Position numbers and translations under genes: made by a program. Below the pieces are notes generated by a model, which made no database searches, was not told where the DNA came from, and worked only from the letters and a program-made list of their open reading frames with translations. 64,000 nucleotides of DNA from Psoroptes ovis (Eukaryota > Arthropoda > Arachnida > Sarcoptiformes > Psoroptidae), in NCBI GenBank assembly GCA_002943765.1, contig PQWQ01000004.1, forward strand, positions 1,736,001 to 1,800,000, in the 5' to 3' direction. Below, piece after piece: positions 24,303 through 38,300 of the stretch. Within the stretch, counting starts at the first letter, position 1; each line of letters opens with the position of its first letter.

Positions 24303-26222
24303 AAATTTGATTTGTAAACGTCAAAAAAAAAATTTGACAAATTATAATATTGAAATGAGTAAAATAACAAGTTTTCAACTATGACTATGTTGTAACGATT
24401 CATCGATTTACAACAACAATTGTTGATAATAATAACGATGACTATGATGATGATCAATACAACAAAACACTTGAATGATCATCAGAAAGGCGAAGGGAAG
24501 AACCTGAATTTGAAAAAAAATAATTTCAAATGAACAAAGTTTAAAAGGATAAATGGACAAAGCGTCTTGCTGATTCAAAGAAAATTGGTCATTCACTAAT
24601 TCAATCACAACAATGATGCTTATGATGATGATGCCAAGTGTCAAAATGACCGAATGACGAGTCAAAACGATTGTGATGATTTGATTTGAAAGTTTGACGA
24701 TGACTTAGGCTTTGAGTTCAATATGAATTGATGATGAAGTGATTTCTGTTCTGAAATGATTTGAATATTTAATTTGCCGAGCAAAAACAAAGGTTCAAAC
24801 CTTTTAAAAGTTGAAACAAATTATTTTGAATGTTTCTTCTTTTGGCAGACAAAACACATCCATAAGTCATATTCAAATAAATCTCATCATAATCATTGTC
24901 TGAAAAAAAACCAGAAATGAATTTTTTTTGACAAAAGAGAGAAATTTTCTCGGGAAGAAAATGCAAAAAAAAACTAGTTTTCTTGAAAAATTTCTCTCCA
25001 TATTTTGTTTTGATTTCTGAATTGTTTATCATCATCATCTTAGACTAATCGATTATTAACCAGTTTTTTTCATTTTTTTGCTGTAATTTTTGAATCAATT
25101 TGTCATTTGACAATTGATTCAATTTGTTTGTTCGCTTATTTGTCTGTTTGTTTGTTAGTTTGTTTATTTGTATGAAAATGACAAGAAAGATAATTTCTTG
25201 TTTCAAAATAATAAATTTCCATATTCAGAATAACAATACAACAGCAATTCATTGACTGATTGATTGAATGATTTCTGTATGGGGAAATTGTTCAACGAGA
25301 GAAAAAACCTGTCAAATTCAATTGATTACAACTTTTAATTATTTTTTTGTTTGTGTAATATTTTTTCACAGATATACCACCCCCGCCATTTGATATCATC
25401 GTTGCATTCATTGAAAATGGTAAGAAATTTTTTGTTTTTTGGATTTTTTTTTTAATTTTATATTTTTTGTTTATTTCCTATTTTAGATTGATAAATATCG
25501 GAAAAATAAATGAAGTGAAATGATTTATGAAAAATGAAAATAAATAAGAATTCACAGCAACACAGTCGCCCTCTATTGATGAAGATTCAAACGAAAAATT
25601 TGAATATTTTTGACCAAATGTCCAATGTGATATATGAAAATGGTTAATCCATTATTGATCGATTTAATTGATTTTAAAGTATTGAAAGATGTAAATCTAG
25701 GAAGTATTGGTTTATGAATCGAATCCGACGGTCAAAATATGTTTCATTTATTGGATTAATGAATTAAGAATTATGAATATGAGAGGAATATTTTTTAGTG
25801 AAATTGAATGGAATATATGAATAAATCCAAAAACTTTATATCAATTTAATCCTATCTGATCAATTATCGGTATCAGGCATCATCGAATATGAATTTCTAT
25901 TTAAATTACGAATTCAACGATATATAATAAGTGCATATTAATCCAAGATTAGGATTAAATCTGGTAAAAAAATTGGTTTATTTTGGCTCACATTGTTTCG
26001 ATGACCAGACAATCACCAACAATGCTGCTCAATATTTATTATTATTATTATCATCTGTTTGTTATTGTTCTTTGTCATATCTATTGTTGTGGTCATTTTT
26101 TTCGATGAAACGTGTTATGACCATGTCAATTTCATGTTTTAACACGTTATTGAGTAGTGAATGTCAAGATTCGATTTTCGAAAATCGTAGATTATTCGAT
26201 AGAATTATAATAGTGAATAGAA
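24303..26222. other. Intergenic between divergent HSDL1-type and ILF2 genes
   Basis: About 1.9 kb of AT-rich DNA between genes that point away from each other, so it holds both promoters. It contains one splice-bounded GC-richer segment at 25372-25419 (see findings) that may be a 5' UTR exon of ILF2 or part of an unrecognised gene. Small frames at 24408-25038 look like chance. Confidence 0.45.
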
Positions 26223-27907
26223 ATGGTATTGCCAAAACGTTCGAAACTGAAGAAAATAAGAAAAATATCGAATATTGATTCATCATCTTCACAATCATCG
26301 AGAAATTTGTATTCGAAAATTCCATCAACAAGTAGTTCTCAAGAAACGAATTTGAAAATAAATCCAACAGGCGATATGAAATTGATCGAATCTCAGCAAC
26401 AGATGCAAAAAGCTACTAGTAGCAGTAATGAATCAACAAATGTCAAAGATGTTAACAGATCTTTTGATATGATGAAATTACCATATGCACCGATACAGCC
26501 TACGTTTGATTTTCATTTAGCTAATGATCATTTTCCCATTGTAAATACTTCAAATGACCTCGATGATTCAATCAGACAGGTATTTTCCATTAATTGATTT
26601 GATCGATTATTTCTAATTAAACCATATATCCATTTTTCAAAAAGGCAATCGATGAAAGATTACCAAAAATATTACCAAATTCTGAGGATGTTTCAAATTT
26701 ATCGCAAACAGTTTCTAAATTGATGTTAATATTGGAACGCTTAAAACAATCTCCAGAACAAATCGATGCATGTAAAGTTGATTGCTTCCATTTAGTTGGA
26801 TCATTGCGTATGGGCACCATTCTTTATGATCATCGTGTTGCCGATTTAGTGGTCGTATTGCAAACATTGCCTGTGAAAGCAGCATTATCAGCATTAGGCA
26901 ATAAATTATTGGAGGAATTACAGCGAATGGAACCAACTAATTCATATCAAATAAATTTATTTGATGATCATTTTGAAATAATCAATTTATTCAACAAAGA
27001 AACTGTTCGAATATTGATCGCAACAACGACAAACAATTTAAATAAATTGGATCGTGATATACATGTACGCAAAAGTGCTATTCAACGTCATTTGAGAGCA
27101 GTGATGCAAGTACGATGGTTTGAAGAGAATATCGTAACGAATGACGTTCATGATTTTATCCTCATCGTAAAAGATGTTTGTTCACGTTTCAATGACTTTG
27201 TACATTTTTATCCATGGATGATTATAATTGTATGTCATTATTCAATGACACGTATAAATAAAAATGCAAATAATATGGCTAATGAAAGTACATCATCAAT
27301 CGATACAACAGATAATGATAATATTCACAATAAAGATAACCAAATCATTGATACTACAAATCATTTGCCAATACAATTAGCATTTAAACGATTATTACAA
27401 TTATTATCGTCTGGTCTATTTTTACCGTATTCATTGGGAATACCGGATCCATGTGAGCCTAAAATGCCAATACATGGAAAATTATCTGTTTATGATCAAG
27501 AAAAGATAACAAAACAAGCACAAATATTATTACGTTTATTATATTATAAAAATGGATGCCGTTTCATATTTGGCTTAGATAATTATTTAAATATTAATAT
27601 AATTGAACATCATCATTATATCAACGATGAAACATCATCATCTGTCCAACATAGTCAAGATTTTGAAATCGAAGATGATGAAGCTGATGACAATAATCCT
27701 AATAATAGTAATAGTAGCGACTCATCTCTATCAATGATGAAACATTTACATTTGAATGACAGAAATATAATTGATAATATAAGATTAAATGATAATGTTT
27801 ATTTTCGTGAATCAATATCTGTATTTGATAATGTAGATGCAACATCTACGATTGCCTCTACCACGATGAACAAATCGACAGCTGACACATCATCATCATC
27901 AATGTAA
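26223..27907 (+). CDS. ILF2: Interleukin enhancer-binding factor 2 homologue (ILF2/NF45), DZF domain
   Basis: Two exons, 26223-26579 and 26645-27907, join at phase 0; 539 residues against about 390 in vertebrates. The DZF (pseudo-nucleotidyltransferase) region is clear: VGSLRMGTILYDHRVADLVV, LSALGNKLLEEL, VRILIATTTNNLNKLD, MQVRWFEENI, LAFKRLLQLLSSGLFLP and GIPDPCEP, in the ILF2 order. The extra length comes from a Ser/Lys-rich N-terminus, an Asn/Asp/Thr-rich insertion of about 35 residues inside the DZF domain, and a longer acidic C-tail. ILF2 pairs with NF90/ILF3 through DZF domains and binds double-stranded RNA complexes in the nucleus. The arthropod partner is not in this window. The start ATG follows a long open stretch; a spliced 5' UTR is likely. 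Confidence 0.92.
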
Positions 27908-28283
27908 ACATTATCAACAATCAATCGATACATCGACGCTGGAATGCGATGAAACTTTTATAACTCAAAATAATCATTTTATCTAATATCTTATTTTTGA
28001 TTATTATTTTATTTTATTTTTCTTACTATTTTTTATGCATGAAAATTAAAATTCTGTTACAATTTTGAATTGAATGTGTGTGCTTTTTTATGAAAAAAAA
28101 TTGCCACAAATTTCACATTAGCCATAAATCAAATTGGCCAAAAATTTATGGTTTTTTTCATCAGAAAAATAATTTTGCATTAGTTATAATTTTGATGATT
28201 GAATTGCCATAAATATTATCATCATAATAATATTTATGAATCGATCAATATTCATTCAATTTATGATCGTTGATTGATGATGA
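27908..28283. other. Intergenic between convergent genes
   Basis: AT-rich spacer holding the 3' ends of ILF2 (+) and of the secreted-protein gene (-). Nothing else seen. Confidence 0.5.
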
Positions 28284-29083
28284 TTAAGCAAGAATAGCTT
28301 TTGGATACAATTCTCGTAATTGTTTGAATATGTCTTTATCTTTATATTCACTTTCAGCGACATCTGGTACTTCTACATTTTCACATTTATCATTTTCAAA
28401 ATCTGAACAAACAACGGCAGTCATTTCGGCTTTAATTTTTTGGTGTACATCTTTGAAATAATCAATATTTTTGGCTGAACAAACTGCTTCACCTTTGGCT
28501 TTCATAGCATCACCAATGCAAGGAGCGACTGTACGGATTTTGCTATAGTTTTTTTGATGATAATTGTTTAAGCATTATTATCAATATTTGCACTGATTTT
28601 AATTGAATACAAACTTACCAGCAAAGTAATTTTACGTTTATCATCCAATTTATTAGCAGCAAAAACTAATTTGCGATAATTTTTCAAACATTTTTTACTT
28701 TCAGCAACAACAGCATTAGCACAGCTAACATTTTCCAATAAATCTTTCTTTTTAGCTTCCGATCGACATAAACGTTTCATTACACGTTGTGCACCTTCTA
28801 ACAATGATTCTAATGAACGTTTTTCATTACTTGATTCGGTACATGCATCGATGAATGTTTTGGCACATGTTTCAGATTTTTTCAATTCTTCACATGCTTT
28901 ATTTAAATCTTCAATATTATCGGGAAATTGATTGATTTTTTCACCTTTCGAATATCGTAATAAGCCATCTTTAAGACATTCTTTGATAGGTTTTTCAATA
29001 TTACATTCTGGTGTTTTTTTCAATGCAAGTGACAGATCAATCAATGCGATCAGCAATACAACGGATGCGATAATATTCTTCAT
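28284..29083 (-). CDS. Cysteine-rich secreted helical protein, possibly 27-kDa hemolymph glycoprotein-like
   Basis: Minus-strand gene with a clear signal peptide (MKNIIASVVLLIALIDLSLA) followed by a charged helical domain whose cysteines are spaced regularly: CNIEKPIKEC, KACEELKKSETC, DAC, RLC, SCANAVVAESKKC in exon 1 and APCIGDAMKAKGEAVC, VVCSDFENDKC in exon 2. Layout and length recall arthropod 27-kDa hemolymph glycoproteins (DUF1397), but I am not sure. An in-phase splice exists, 29083-28636 to 28528-28284, giving 230 residues, but its donor (GTAAAA) is weak. The stronger donor (GTAAGT at 28618) joined to the obvious TATAG acceptor at 28543 breaks the frame. A TATA box lies about 70 bases upstream of the ATG, fitting an abundantly expressed secreted product. 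Confidence 0.72.
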
Positions 29084-29150
29084 GTTTGTCTTTGGATGTT
29101 TACTTGAATTTTGAATGTTTTGGAATGAATCTTAATTCCTCGATGAAGTT

Positions 29151-29159
29151 CTTTATATA
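29151..29159 (-). promoter_or_regulatory. TATA box of the secreted-protein gene
   Basis: TATATAAAG on the minus strand, 68-76 bases upstream of the start codon at 29083. This leaves room for a transcription start about 30 bases downstream and a short 5' UTR. It is one of the few textbook TATA boxes next to a gene in this window. Confidence 0.6.
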
Positions 29160-29941
29160 CCTGGACAACAGAATGAAATCAATTTCATAACACGTGTACC
29201 CATGCTGAATGTATTTTTTTAATGACAAAATTGCAATCGATATTCATTAATAATCCTCGTTTAAAAAAAATTAATTATGAACAATAAGCTACAAAATTAC
29301 GTCGGAATTTATAATGTGAAAAATGAAGGACATTTCAATATTATTTGTTGATGAATTGAATCATTAAATTAAACGATTAATAAAAGCCGTTTTGATAAAG
29401 CCTTCAAGGTAATAAATCAAACTTTATTTTTACAAGAAATTTCTGTTTGCAATCATTTAAAAAATTGGATTTTTATTTTTTTCATTTATCATTATTCTTA
29501 ATTGAAAAAAAAATGTTATGAACAATTGTCCATCGATTGTATAAACAATTGATGATGGCGGAATTAATTGAATTTTAAATTGAATTTGATTCTGAAATAA
29601 AAATTTAAAAAGAATAAAAATCAAAATAAAAAAAAAACAAAATAATACATAAAAATCAATTAAAAGAGTTATACAATTGAATGAAAGATCAAAGGCATCG
29701 GTTGATTATTGTATTGTATTGTTTATTCTGTACATATGCATGTTTCATATTGTTTTCTGGTTATTTATTGTTTTTCGTATTATTGGTAATGGTTTGTATA
29801 ATAAACAAAGAAAAAAAAATCATTATAAAAAAAATTGTAAATTGTTTATGGACATCAATACATCAAATGATAAATGGCTTGGATTTCTTTTCTTTTTTCA
29901 AAATAATCGAATGATTATTTTTACAATGAAACATTATGATT
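29160..29941. other. Intergenic: GPCR 3' end to secreted-protein promoter
   Basis: AT-rich spacer. Overlapping plus-strand frames at 29677-29949 are chance. No gene seen. Confidence 0.5.
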
Positions 29942-32900
29942 TCAACTGACAGTATTCGATGATGGTTTTTGATCACAAGATGTTAAAGTGAAATCATTAT
30001 TAATATTAATACCAGTGTCGGATAATATTGTCATCATTGAACGTTTTGAATTGAAACGATTTTGAAATGTTTGATTTTTATTATTTTTTTTATTATTATT
30101 ATTATGATTAAAAGATCGATAGCAATGATGATGATTACGATGTTGTTGATGATGATTATTATTATGACAATTGTTATTATTATGATAATGATGTAAATCA
30201 ACAGTGGCTAAATTATTTTCAAAATTTAAATGTATATTTGGATCAGAATTACCATGTTCTTTGTTATTATTATTGTGATGATTCATCGAACAGAATGATG
30301 ATGAGCCACTTGAACGATCCATAATTGGTGGTGTATGACGATTTTGTGATGAAAAATTATGTGCTATGAAACGATTGAAATGTTGTTTGAATAATTTTGT
30401 TGTTAATGTGTATAATACTGGATTCAATGCTGAATTGACTGGCAATAAAAATACTGCAACCCATGCATACAAATCTTGATTGATCGATATACCTAATTAT
30501 TCAATAAATTAAATAATCATGCCAATCAATCTAAAAATACAGACCTGAAAGTGCTGCTAATTTAATGAGAACAATTGGCAGCCAGCAAATACCATCAGTA
30601 GCGACAATGAATGCACAACGTTTTGCAATATTTCGATCATGTTGTTGTGTTGTACGCAATCCGATAGCTGAGTTCATAATTGCCATTGACATTTTCATAT
30701 ATGCATGCATTATGAATAGGAAAACAATCGAATTGACGCAACAAAACAGAAATGTTGAATAACCAATGCCGGTGCCATCATGTAATTGTAAACTAAGACA
30801 AACGCCATTATTACCATAAAAACGATTGGTGAAATAACGTTTAGCGATCAAAGGTAATAATGCTAATAATATTGATAATGACCAAACAAAAAACATTGCC
30901 CCAATTGCGAATGACATTGAATGACGTTTTATTGAAAATGGATGCATTACAGATAAATAACGATCAATAGTAATGATTGCCAATATAAATACAGATGATT
31001 CTGATGATATTGTTGATATAATTCCAGCAAATGTACATTGCCAACTCATACGCCATTCTTCTTCATACAGAATATAATGATTACGAAATTTAATATCATA
31101 ATATGCAATTATAAATAAATAGATTCCCATCAACAAATCAGCCATAGCCAAATTTTTAATAAAAAATGAATGAACTACATTCAATTCGTGTATCATCATA
31201 CGGCCAATTATTACTAAACAATTACCAATCATAGCAATCAATGCTACAATCCAAACAGCAACACGTAATATAAAATTATCTAATAAATGTTGTACACTAC
31301 TGATACCATCACCTCTTGGTGTACAAACACGAACATTTAAGGCATATGTGCAATAACGAAAATCACTAAAATAACTGTGAATTTAAAAAAATCAATTTAA
31401 ATGATAATTAATAATTTGCAAAGAAAAAAAAATACATACATATGTGTTAATTTTTTAAGCTTATTGAATATTTGATGTGGAAGTTTTTGAAAACGATTTC
31501 CTTGCAACGCTCTGTTTGAATATTGAATTCATGAAAAAACAAGAATTTTAAGAAAATAAAATCAAAATCATCAAATAAAAGAAAAATGGTACACATACAA
31601 TGATCGCAATTGATTCATATTATCAAATGCATTCGATTTAATTGAATGTATTTGATTGAAGCTTAAATCGCTAGATAACAGTGAGGAAAAGACAATAAAA
31701 TAGAATTAAAAACTTGTTTTTCCTTGAAAAATTTTTGAATGATAATAATAATAATAATGATATTTCAAATAAATGAGATGCATACAGTTTGGCCAATGAA
31801 TGTAATTCTTTCAATTGATTTTCAGTTATAAATGTTAATTGATTATATGCCAATGATCTAATTTCAAACAAGAGAAAATAAAAAAAACAAATTCAGTGAA
31901 TTAATTCAATCAAAATAAAACAAATGACTAGGGATTATTGAAAATCAAGAATTAAACAATTAATAATAATTATCATAATTATAATTATAATAATCTTACA
32001 ATGATTTCAATCGTATTAAATCGCTAAATATTGCTTCATTTAATTCATTCAATTGATTATGTGCTAATGATCTTTATTTCATTGATTGTGAATCCCGAAA
32101 AAAAACAATGATGATAATGATAATCAGGAACAAATTTTCGTCCATTCAAATATATGCACAATTATATAATGAGATATAAATGAAAAAACATAAAATTGAT
32201 GAACATTTATTATTGCATTATTTTGTTCATAATTTTGAATTAATCTTTTAAAACTAATTCTTTTTATTATTGAAAATATAAATACAATAAATACATACAA
32301 TGTATCAAGATTAAATAGATTAATGAATGCATCATTATCAATATGTTCAATACGATTCTGTTGTAGCCATAATATTTGTAATTGATTTAATACGGCAAAT
32401 TGTTTGGCTGGTATATTGACTAGATGACAAGCTCTAAGATCACTGAGAATTATTTTTCAACAAAAAATTATCAAAAAAATGGTTATAAATTAATGAATAA
32501 TATTCATAATAGATAATTACAACAAAAAAATGAAATGAAATTGATCAAAAAACAATTAAATAGATATCATATCCATTTGAGACATAATTATAATTGATCA
32601 TTATTTCACCAGTAAACATCATTATATAGGAAAAATGTTAATTTTTCCATACTAAAACAAACATATTTTCATATGTTTCATAATCTTTAAAGATTCATCA
32701 ACATGTGCATTTTTCATCTCTATTTTTTTCGTATACTTACAGCTCGATTAATTCATTTAAACCATTAAATGCATTCGGTTCAATTGTATGTATAGGATTA
32801 TATGATAAATTTCTAATAAAAAAAATTATTTATATTTCAATCAAAATGTATATTATTTAATCAAACATTCATTCATTCAATTATACTTACAATAAACGTA

Positions 32901-35316
32901 ATTTTTTATTCTTATGAAATACAAAATCAACAATCACCTCTAATTGATTACCGATCAAATGTAAATATGTTAATTCAGTCAAATTACCGAATGCATATGA
33001 TTGTAATGTTCGTATATTATTGCTTGTCAATATTCTATCAAGCGAAAAATGAATAAATAAATAAACAAATAAATGAATAAATAAATAAAATAAATAAATA
33101 TTTTAAAAAAATTCTATCAAAATTAAAATGTTTAAATATTTCATCATTTAAATCATTCATTTATTCATTCATACATGCAAAACATAATATATTGATGTGT
33201 ACGTATCAATACGTACATATATAAATACATGATATTCATATTAATTCACATTTGACAAATTCTTTGACAAGAATATATTTTATCTCAATTTTTTTTTGTC
33301 ACTTAAAAATTCTCAACTTTTCATTTGTTCAAACAGATCTAAATATTATGTTCATGAACATTGAATAAATGCACTTATATATATTTACAAACATATCAAT
33401 TTATATTATCAATAATATGATGATAATGATACTGATAATATTGATAATAATAATACTAATAATAATAATAAAATCCGGATTTTGCCGAAAAATAAAAAAA
33501 AATTGCTTGAAATGCCTTGAAGGTGTTTACGATTATTATAAATCAATATTAATCAATTTTAAATATTTATTCATTGACAAATAGACTGTCATATTGTTTT
33601 TTTTTATTGTCTAGATTTATTTGAATTGTTCGTATCAAGATATTAAATTTTTGCTATCATTCTACAATTTTGGCCAAAATCATATATTTGTCTTGTATTT
33701 TTCGCTCATCATATTTGATTAGTTTGATCATAATTCTTAAATATGTATCTCAATATATATTTTGGTTTGTTTGAATTACGGATATTTTTTGCAAATGCAA
33801 AATATCTCCGACTTGTCGATCAGTCATACGTGTATCAGAGATTTTCTGACTTGCATCACATTATCTATACTCAGTTTTCTATTTGATAAATTGGCTAAGG
33901 TGGAATCTTTGAATTTTTGATTCGAAATTACTCGAATAGGACACACGAAAAAATTTATATGGCATCATATTACGAAATATCAATTTATTTGAATTTATAC
34001 AAATCTAATATCAACTTACAATGATTTTAAATGTCGTAATCTTCTTGTAAATGTTGTATTACGTATCGATGATATTTGATTTCCGCTTAAATCTCTATTT
34101 ATTTGAGGATTATGATTATGATTCGGAGATAATTTGTAGATTGTGGGTAGAATTGGATTTTTTTTTTTAAATTGAAAATTTACATAAATTTTAATACAAA
34201 AATTCAAAAATTATTGGTTAACAAAAACGACTTACAGAATTGTCATTTTTTTCGGCAATTCATTTGTCGGTATATCTTTCAGATTACTATTCACACAAAA
34301 TATACCGAAACCTGAACAAGTACAATCATTCGGTATTGAATTCAATGAACAATTTGTTAGCAATTTTTCACGATCTTCATCTGGTCTTTTACTGAATAAT
34401 TTATTATAATAACTAGAATCATATTTATCAGCTTTTTTTTTGTTGTGTTGTTGTTGTGAAAACATGAAAACAAAGAAAAAAAATTGAGTCCCATTATTAA
34501 TTATGCTGTTGTTATTGGGTTCAACAAATACATACTGCAATTCAATTCATCAGAACCATCAGGACAATCATCATTATCATCACAATTGAATTGTTGTTTA
34601 ACACAATAATCACCTGAATTACATTCAAAATAGCCAGGATCGCATGGTGGTATTTTTAGTGCATGTGATTTACGTTTTAGTTGTATTTGATAATCATCAA
34701 TTTTATTATTATTATTATTATTGTTGTTGTTCAAATTATTTATTGATTTTGACGTTGATGTCAATGATATTAATTCATTTCTATTATTTACATTATTCTC
34801 ATCATTGAATTTAGCCAATAATAATGATGATAATGTTGATGGTGATGTTAATGTTGATGATGTTTCAACAGCTATTCCAACAGTAGTACGATCATTAAAA
34901 TCATTTTCTATGATAAAAAAATGGAAACAAAAATAAAAATGAAAATGATTTCAATGTGATTTCTCCATTAATCATTATTGATTGAAAATAATAATAATAA
35001 TAATAATAACCATAATGATAATAATGATAATTAAAATTTCAAATTTGAAAAATTTATAATCATAATCATTGATCATATTTTTTTCGATTTTAAATTTCAT
35101 TCTGTTACCTTGAATAGTGCATATGAAATCAATATTATATTGAATCAATAATAATAATAACCATAATAATGATAATGATGATATTGACCATTTTTGATTG
35201 AATTTTTGTTGCCTTTTTGGTTGCTGCTGTTGCTGTAATTGTATACGATGTTTATAATTATAATCATAATGATTTTGATAAAATTTAAATTTTAAATTCA
35301 TTTTTTTTCTCTTCAT
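29942..35316 (-). CDS. Relaxin-receptor-like leucine-rich repeat GPCR (type C LGR, RXFP/Lgr3-Lgr4-like)
   Basis: Thirteen minus-strand exons keep phase: 35316-35109, 34907-34536, 34431-34236, 34094-34020, 33034-32891, 32812-32741, 32442-32299, 32071-32000, 31857-31786, 31670-31599, 31511-31440, 31374-30545, 30492-29942; 959 residues. Order: hydrophobic signal-like segment (45-65), an LDLa module (about 157-193, C..CDDNDDCPDGSDELNC), a cysteine-bearing LRR N-cap (CTCSGFGIFC), ten LRRs (about 259-500), the hinge YFSDFRYCTYALNVRVC, then seven TMs. DRY is intact (TIDRYLSVMHP) and TM7 reads NSALNPVLYTLTTKLF. The cytoplasmic tail is His/Asn-rich. LDLa plus ten LRRs is the architecture of relaxin receptors, where the LDLa module is needed for signalling. 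The ligand (an insulin/relaxin-like peptide) is inferred. The start lies upstream of the only signal-like segment. Confidence 0.93.
33035..34019 (-). other. Long intron of the LGR gene
   Basis: 985-base intron between LRR exons 4 and 5, the longest in the gene; most others are 50-330 bases. It is AT-rich with a degenerate (AAAT)n tract near 33050-33105 and no open frame I would call a gene. Confidence 0.6.
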
Positions 35317-38300
35317 TCAATTCCAAAATATTTTCCTTTTACATTTTAATTTTCATTTTGTGCATCTAATCATGTATGGAAAAAAATGTGGAAAAAAGTG
35401 ATAATAATAAGCAATTAAGATTATAATTAAGATAATAATAAAGAAGAGTAATGATAAAACTATTCAATCAATTTTGGTTTTTTTGCATAGTTTTTTCAAA
35501 GTAAATAATATTCTAATCATTTCGATTAAATGCCAATAAATAATTTATGGCCATAAATGATAATGATAATAATAATCGATTAACATAGATTATTTATTTA
35601 TTATTCGATCAAAAAACAAATAAAACATATGGGCTGTGGTCGTTTGAAATTTTTGTTTTGGTTTTTGTTCTTTGGAAAGTTGGGGGGGAAAAACAATTCA
35701 AATATGGCCAAGCAAAACATCATCATCATCATCGTTGGTGAATGGAAAACATATATGAAAGACCAATACAAAGAGGGAGGAAAATTTGAAATTGATTAAA
35801 TCATGCAATGAAATAATTATTCATTTATTCATTCATTCCGTTCATTCGTTGATTTATATTTAATTATAATGCTTCATTATTGCTGTTGTTGTTTTGGTTA
35901 TTTAATTATAATTATTATCATTTTTGCTGTTTTTTTTCGGCTTTGAATTTATATTTTATACATGATAAACAAATATTAATGCAAATCAGCAATGAAAAAA
36001 ATACATTGATTCAATATTGAATAATTATCATTTATTGATTGATTAGTATTTCTTTGACAATTATTCGTTTTTCTCATTTTTAATTGATCAATTATCATAT
36101 ATTTATTCTATCAAAAATTGTAGAAAACAAACGCCTTATTCTAAAATAATTTTCATGTTTCCGTCGAAGATTTTTGGGAAATTTTTCATGAACAAAGGCA
36201 AAAATCATTGAATAATTATGCATTTACAACTTGTAATTAAAGATGTTTTGAAAAAACAAGAAACAGCTCTGAAAATTCTGCATTTGAATATCTTAAATTT
36301 AAATGTATTCAAATATTTCAGGATTCAATTCAATCAAACAGTTAATATTTAATCGCCGATAAATCAATAATTGATGCCTCTAAAATTGCGAAAAGTCAAA
36401 AAAAATCTTCGGTTTTCAATGATAAACAAAGAAAGATGGAAATGAATTTATCGTTTATCTGATTTGGTAATTCAATATATGACTATTGCCTGCATTTGAA
36501 AATGAGTTCTGATATATTCGTAAACACATTTCAATTCTGAATTCAATATAAAATCGAATAAATTTAATTTGAATCAACGGGATTCATCCGTTTGATTTCA
36601 TATTCAAATCCATACCCGTAAGCGCACAGACAAACCCACACATTTTGCTTACTGGGAAATTTCTTTTTTGGCGACCAAAACATTAATCGGATCTACAAAT
36701 AATGAATGAATCAAAGTGAAAAAAAGTGTAAATTGTATGGAATTTTTTATTCTGATCTTTTTTTGATTATATTTTTCCTGAAAGTTTTATGACACATATT
36801 TCTTCGTATTTCTGGTGTTCAAATATTATTTGAATTCAAACATTGAATTTCACAATTCGCACACCAGCAGTAAAACATTAATCATTTATTTCACGTTCAA
36901 AAAAAAAATAAATAAATAAAATAAAATGTTGAATGAAATATGATAAAATGTATCGATTTTGTTGTTTATTTGTTTTTTATTTATTTATTTGTTTGTAAAT
37001 AACTAAATAAACGAATAAATAAATGTAAAAGTCAACACACATATTTTCAAGAGTTTAAATTTTATTATAATTATTTATTTATTTTTGATTTGTTTCGATT
37101 TATTTATTTTGATTTATTTGTCTGATTCGATTTAATTTTATTTCTACTTTTGTTCGTGTATGCTCATAGAATTTTTATATGTTTGTATAGTCTGAACTTT
37201 TAGAGGGAGAAAATGTATCGAATTTATTCATCAATAATTCATCATAATCGCTGTTATTACATATATCGATGTATAATCATTGGTAATAATCAATGGTTTT
37301 CAACATTTGTAAGGCTAGAAAAAAAATGTCAAGTATGGAATAGAAGATTGTGGAATTTCAATTATACACGATAACAAATGAAAGTGCAAAAAATTTAACA
37401 TGTTTCATTGTGAATCAATAGAATAGTATTTAGGAATGAATGAGAATCATAATCGAAAAAAATATGATAAAATATGTGATGATGAAATTTTTATTAATTG
37501 TCACGAAACATTTCCTCAAAATATGGAAAAAAGTGTTTCTCAATAAAAGGTCAATTGAGTGAAAAGTTTCTAAAAGAAATGTGTTGTGAGATTAAACAGA
37601 GAAAAAAATTCGACAAAATGTGATGTGATAAATGGGAAAATTTCCCTGAGCATTTGTCCTGAATTAATACTGAAAAAAATACCAAATAAAGGTTGAGAAG
37701 CACTGACATGGAATCAAAATCGAAATGAATAGTAGCGAATGGTTCCAGGGTGAAAATATATTCCAATTGAAAGCAAATATTTCATTTCGTGCTTTCATTT
37801 TTCAAAAATGAATTGAAAATCATTTAAAAGTGAAAAATTAAATTCTTTGAAATGTTGGTAAATTAAAAATTATGATAATAACCACAATTAAATTGATGGA
37901 CAAATCATGACCAATGGAACATGGTGAGGCAGAAAAATTCATGAAAAAATAATTGAATCATTTTAAAATTGTCATTATGATTATCATTTTTTTTTTGGCT
38001 GTCATATTTCACGATTCATTTAGTTTAGCCAATTTTTTTCGGTTTTTCAATTTTCTTGCGAAAAATGAAAATGAAATAATTTATTATTCATTCAACATTT
38101 TACATGTCACCACATGTGAATACTCATATGTGAATCTATGAATATGTACTCATCACGTTGGTTGAATGAATGAATGAATAAATGTATTTTCCAAGAATTG
38201 TTTTTTTTCTCGATGATGATGAAAGAATGGAATATTAAATGGAAAAAATAATTTAAGTAAATAAAAATTTTAAAAATTCTTAAATTTTGAAATCATATTT

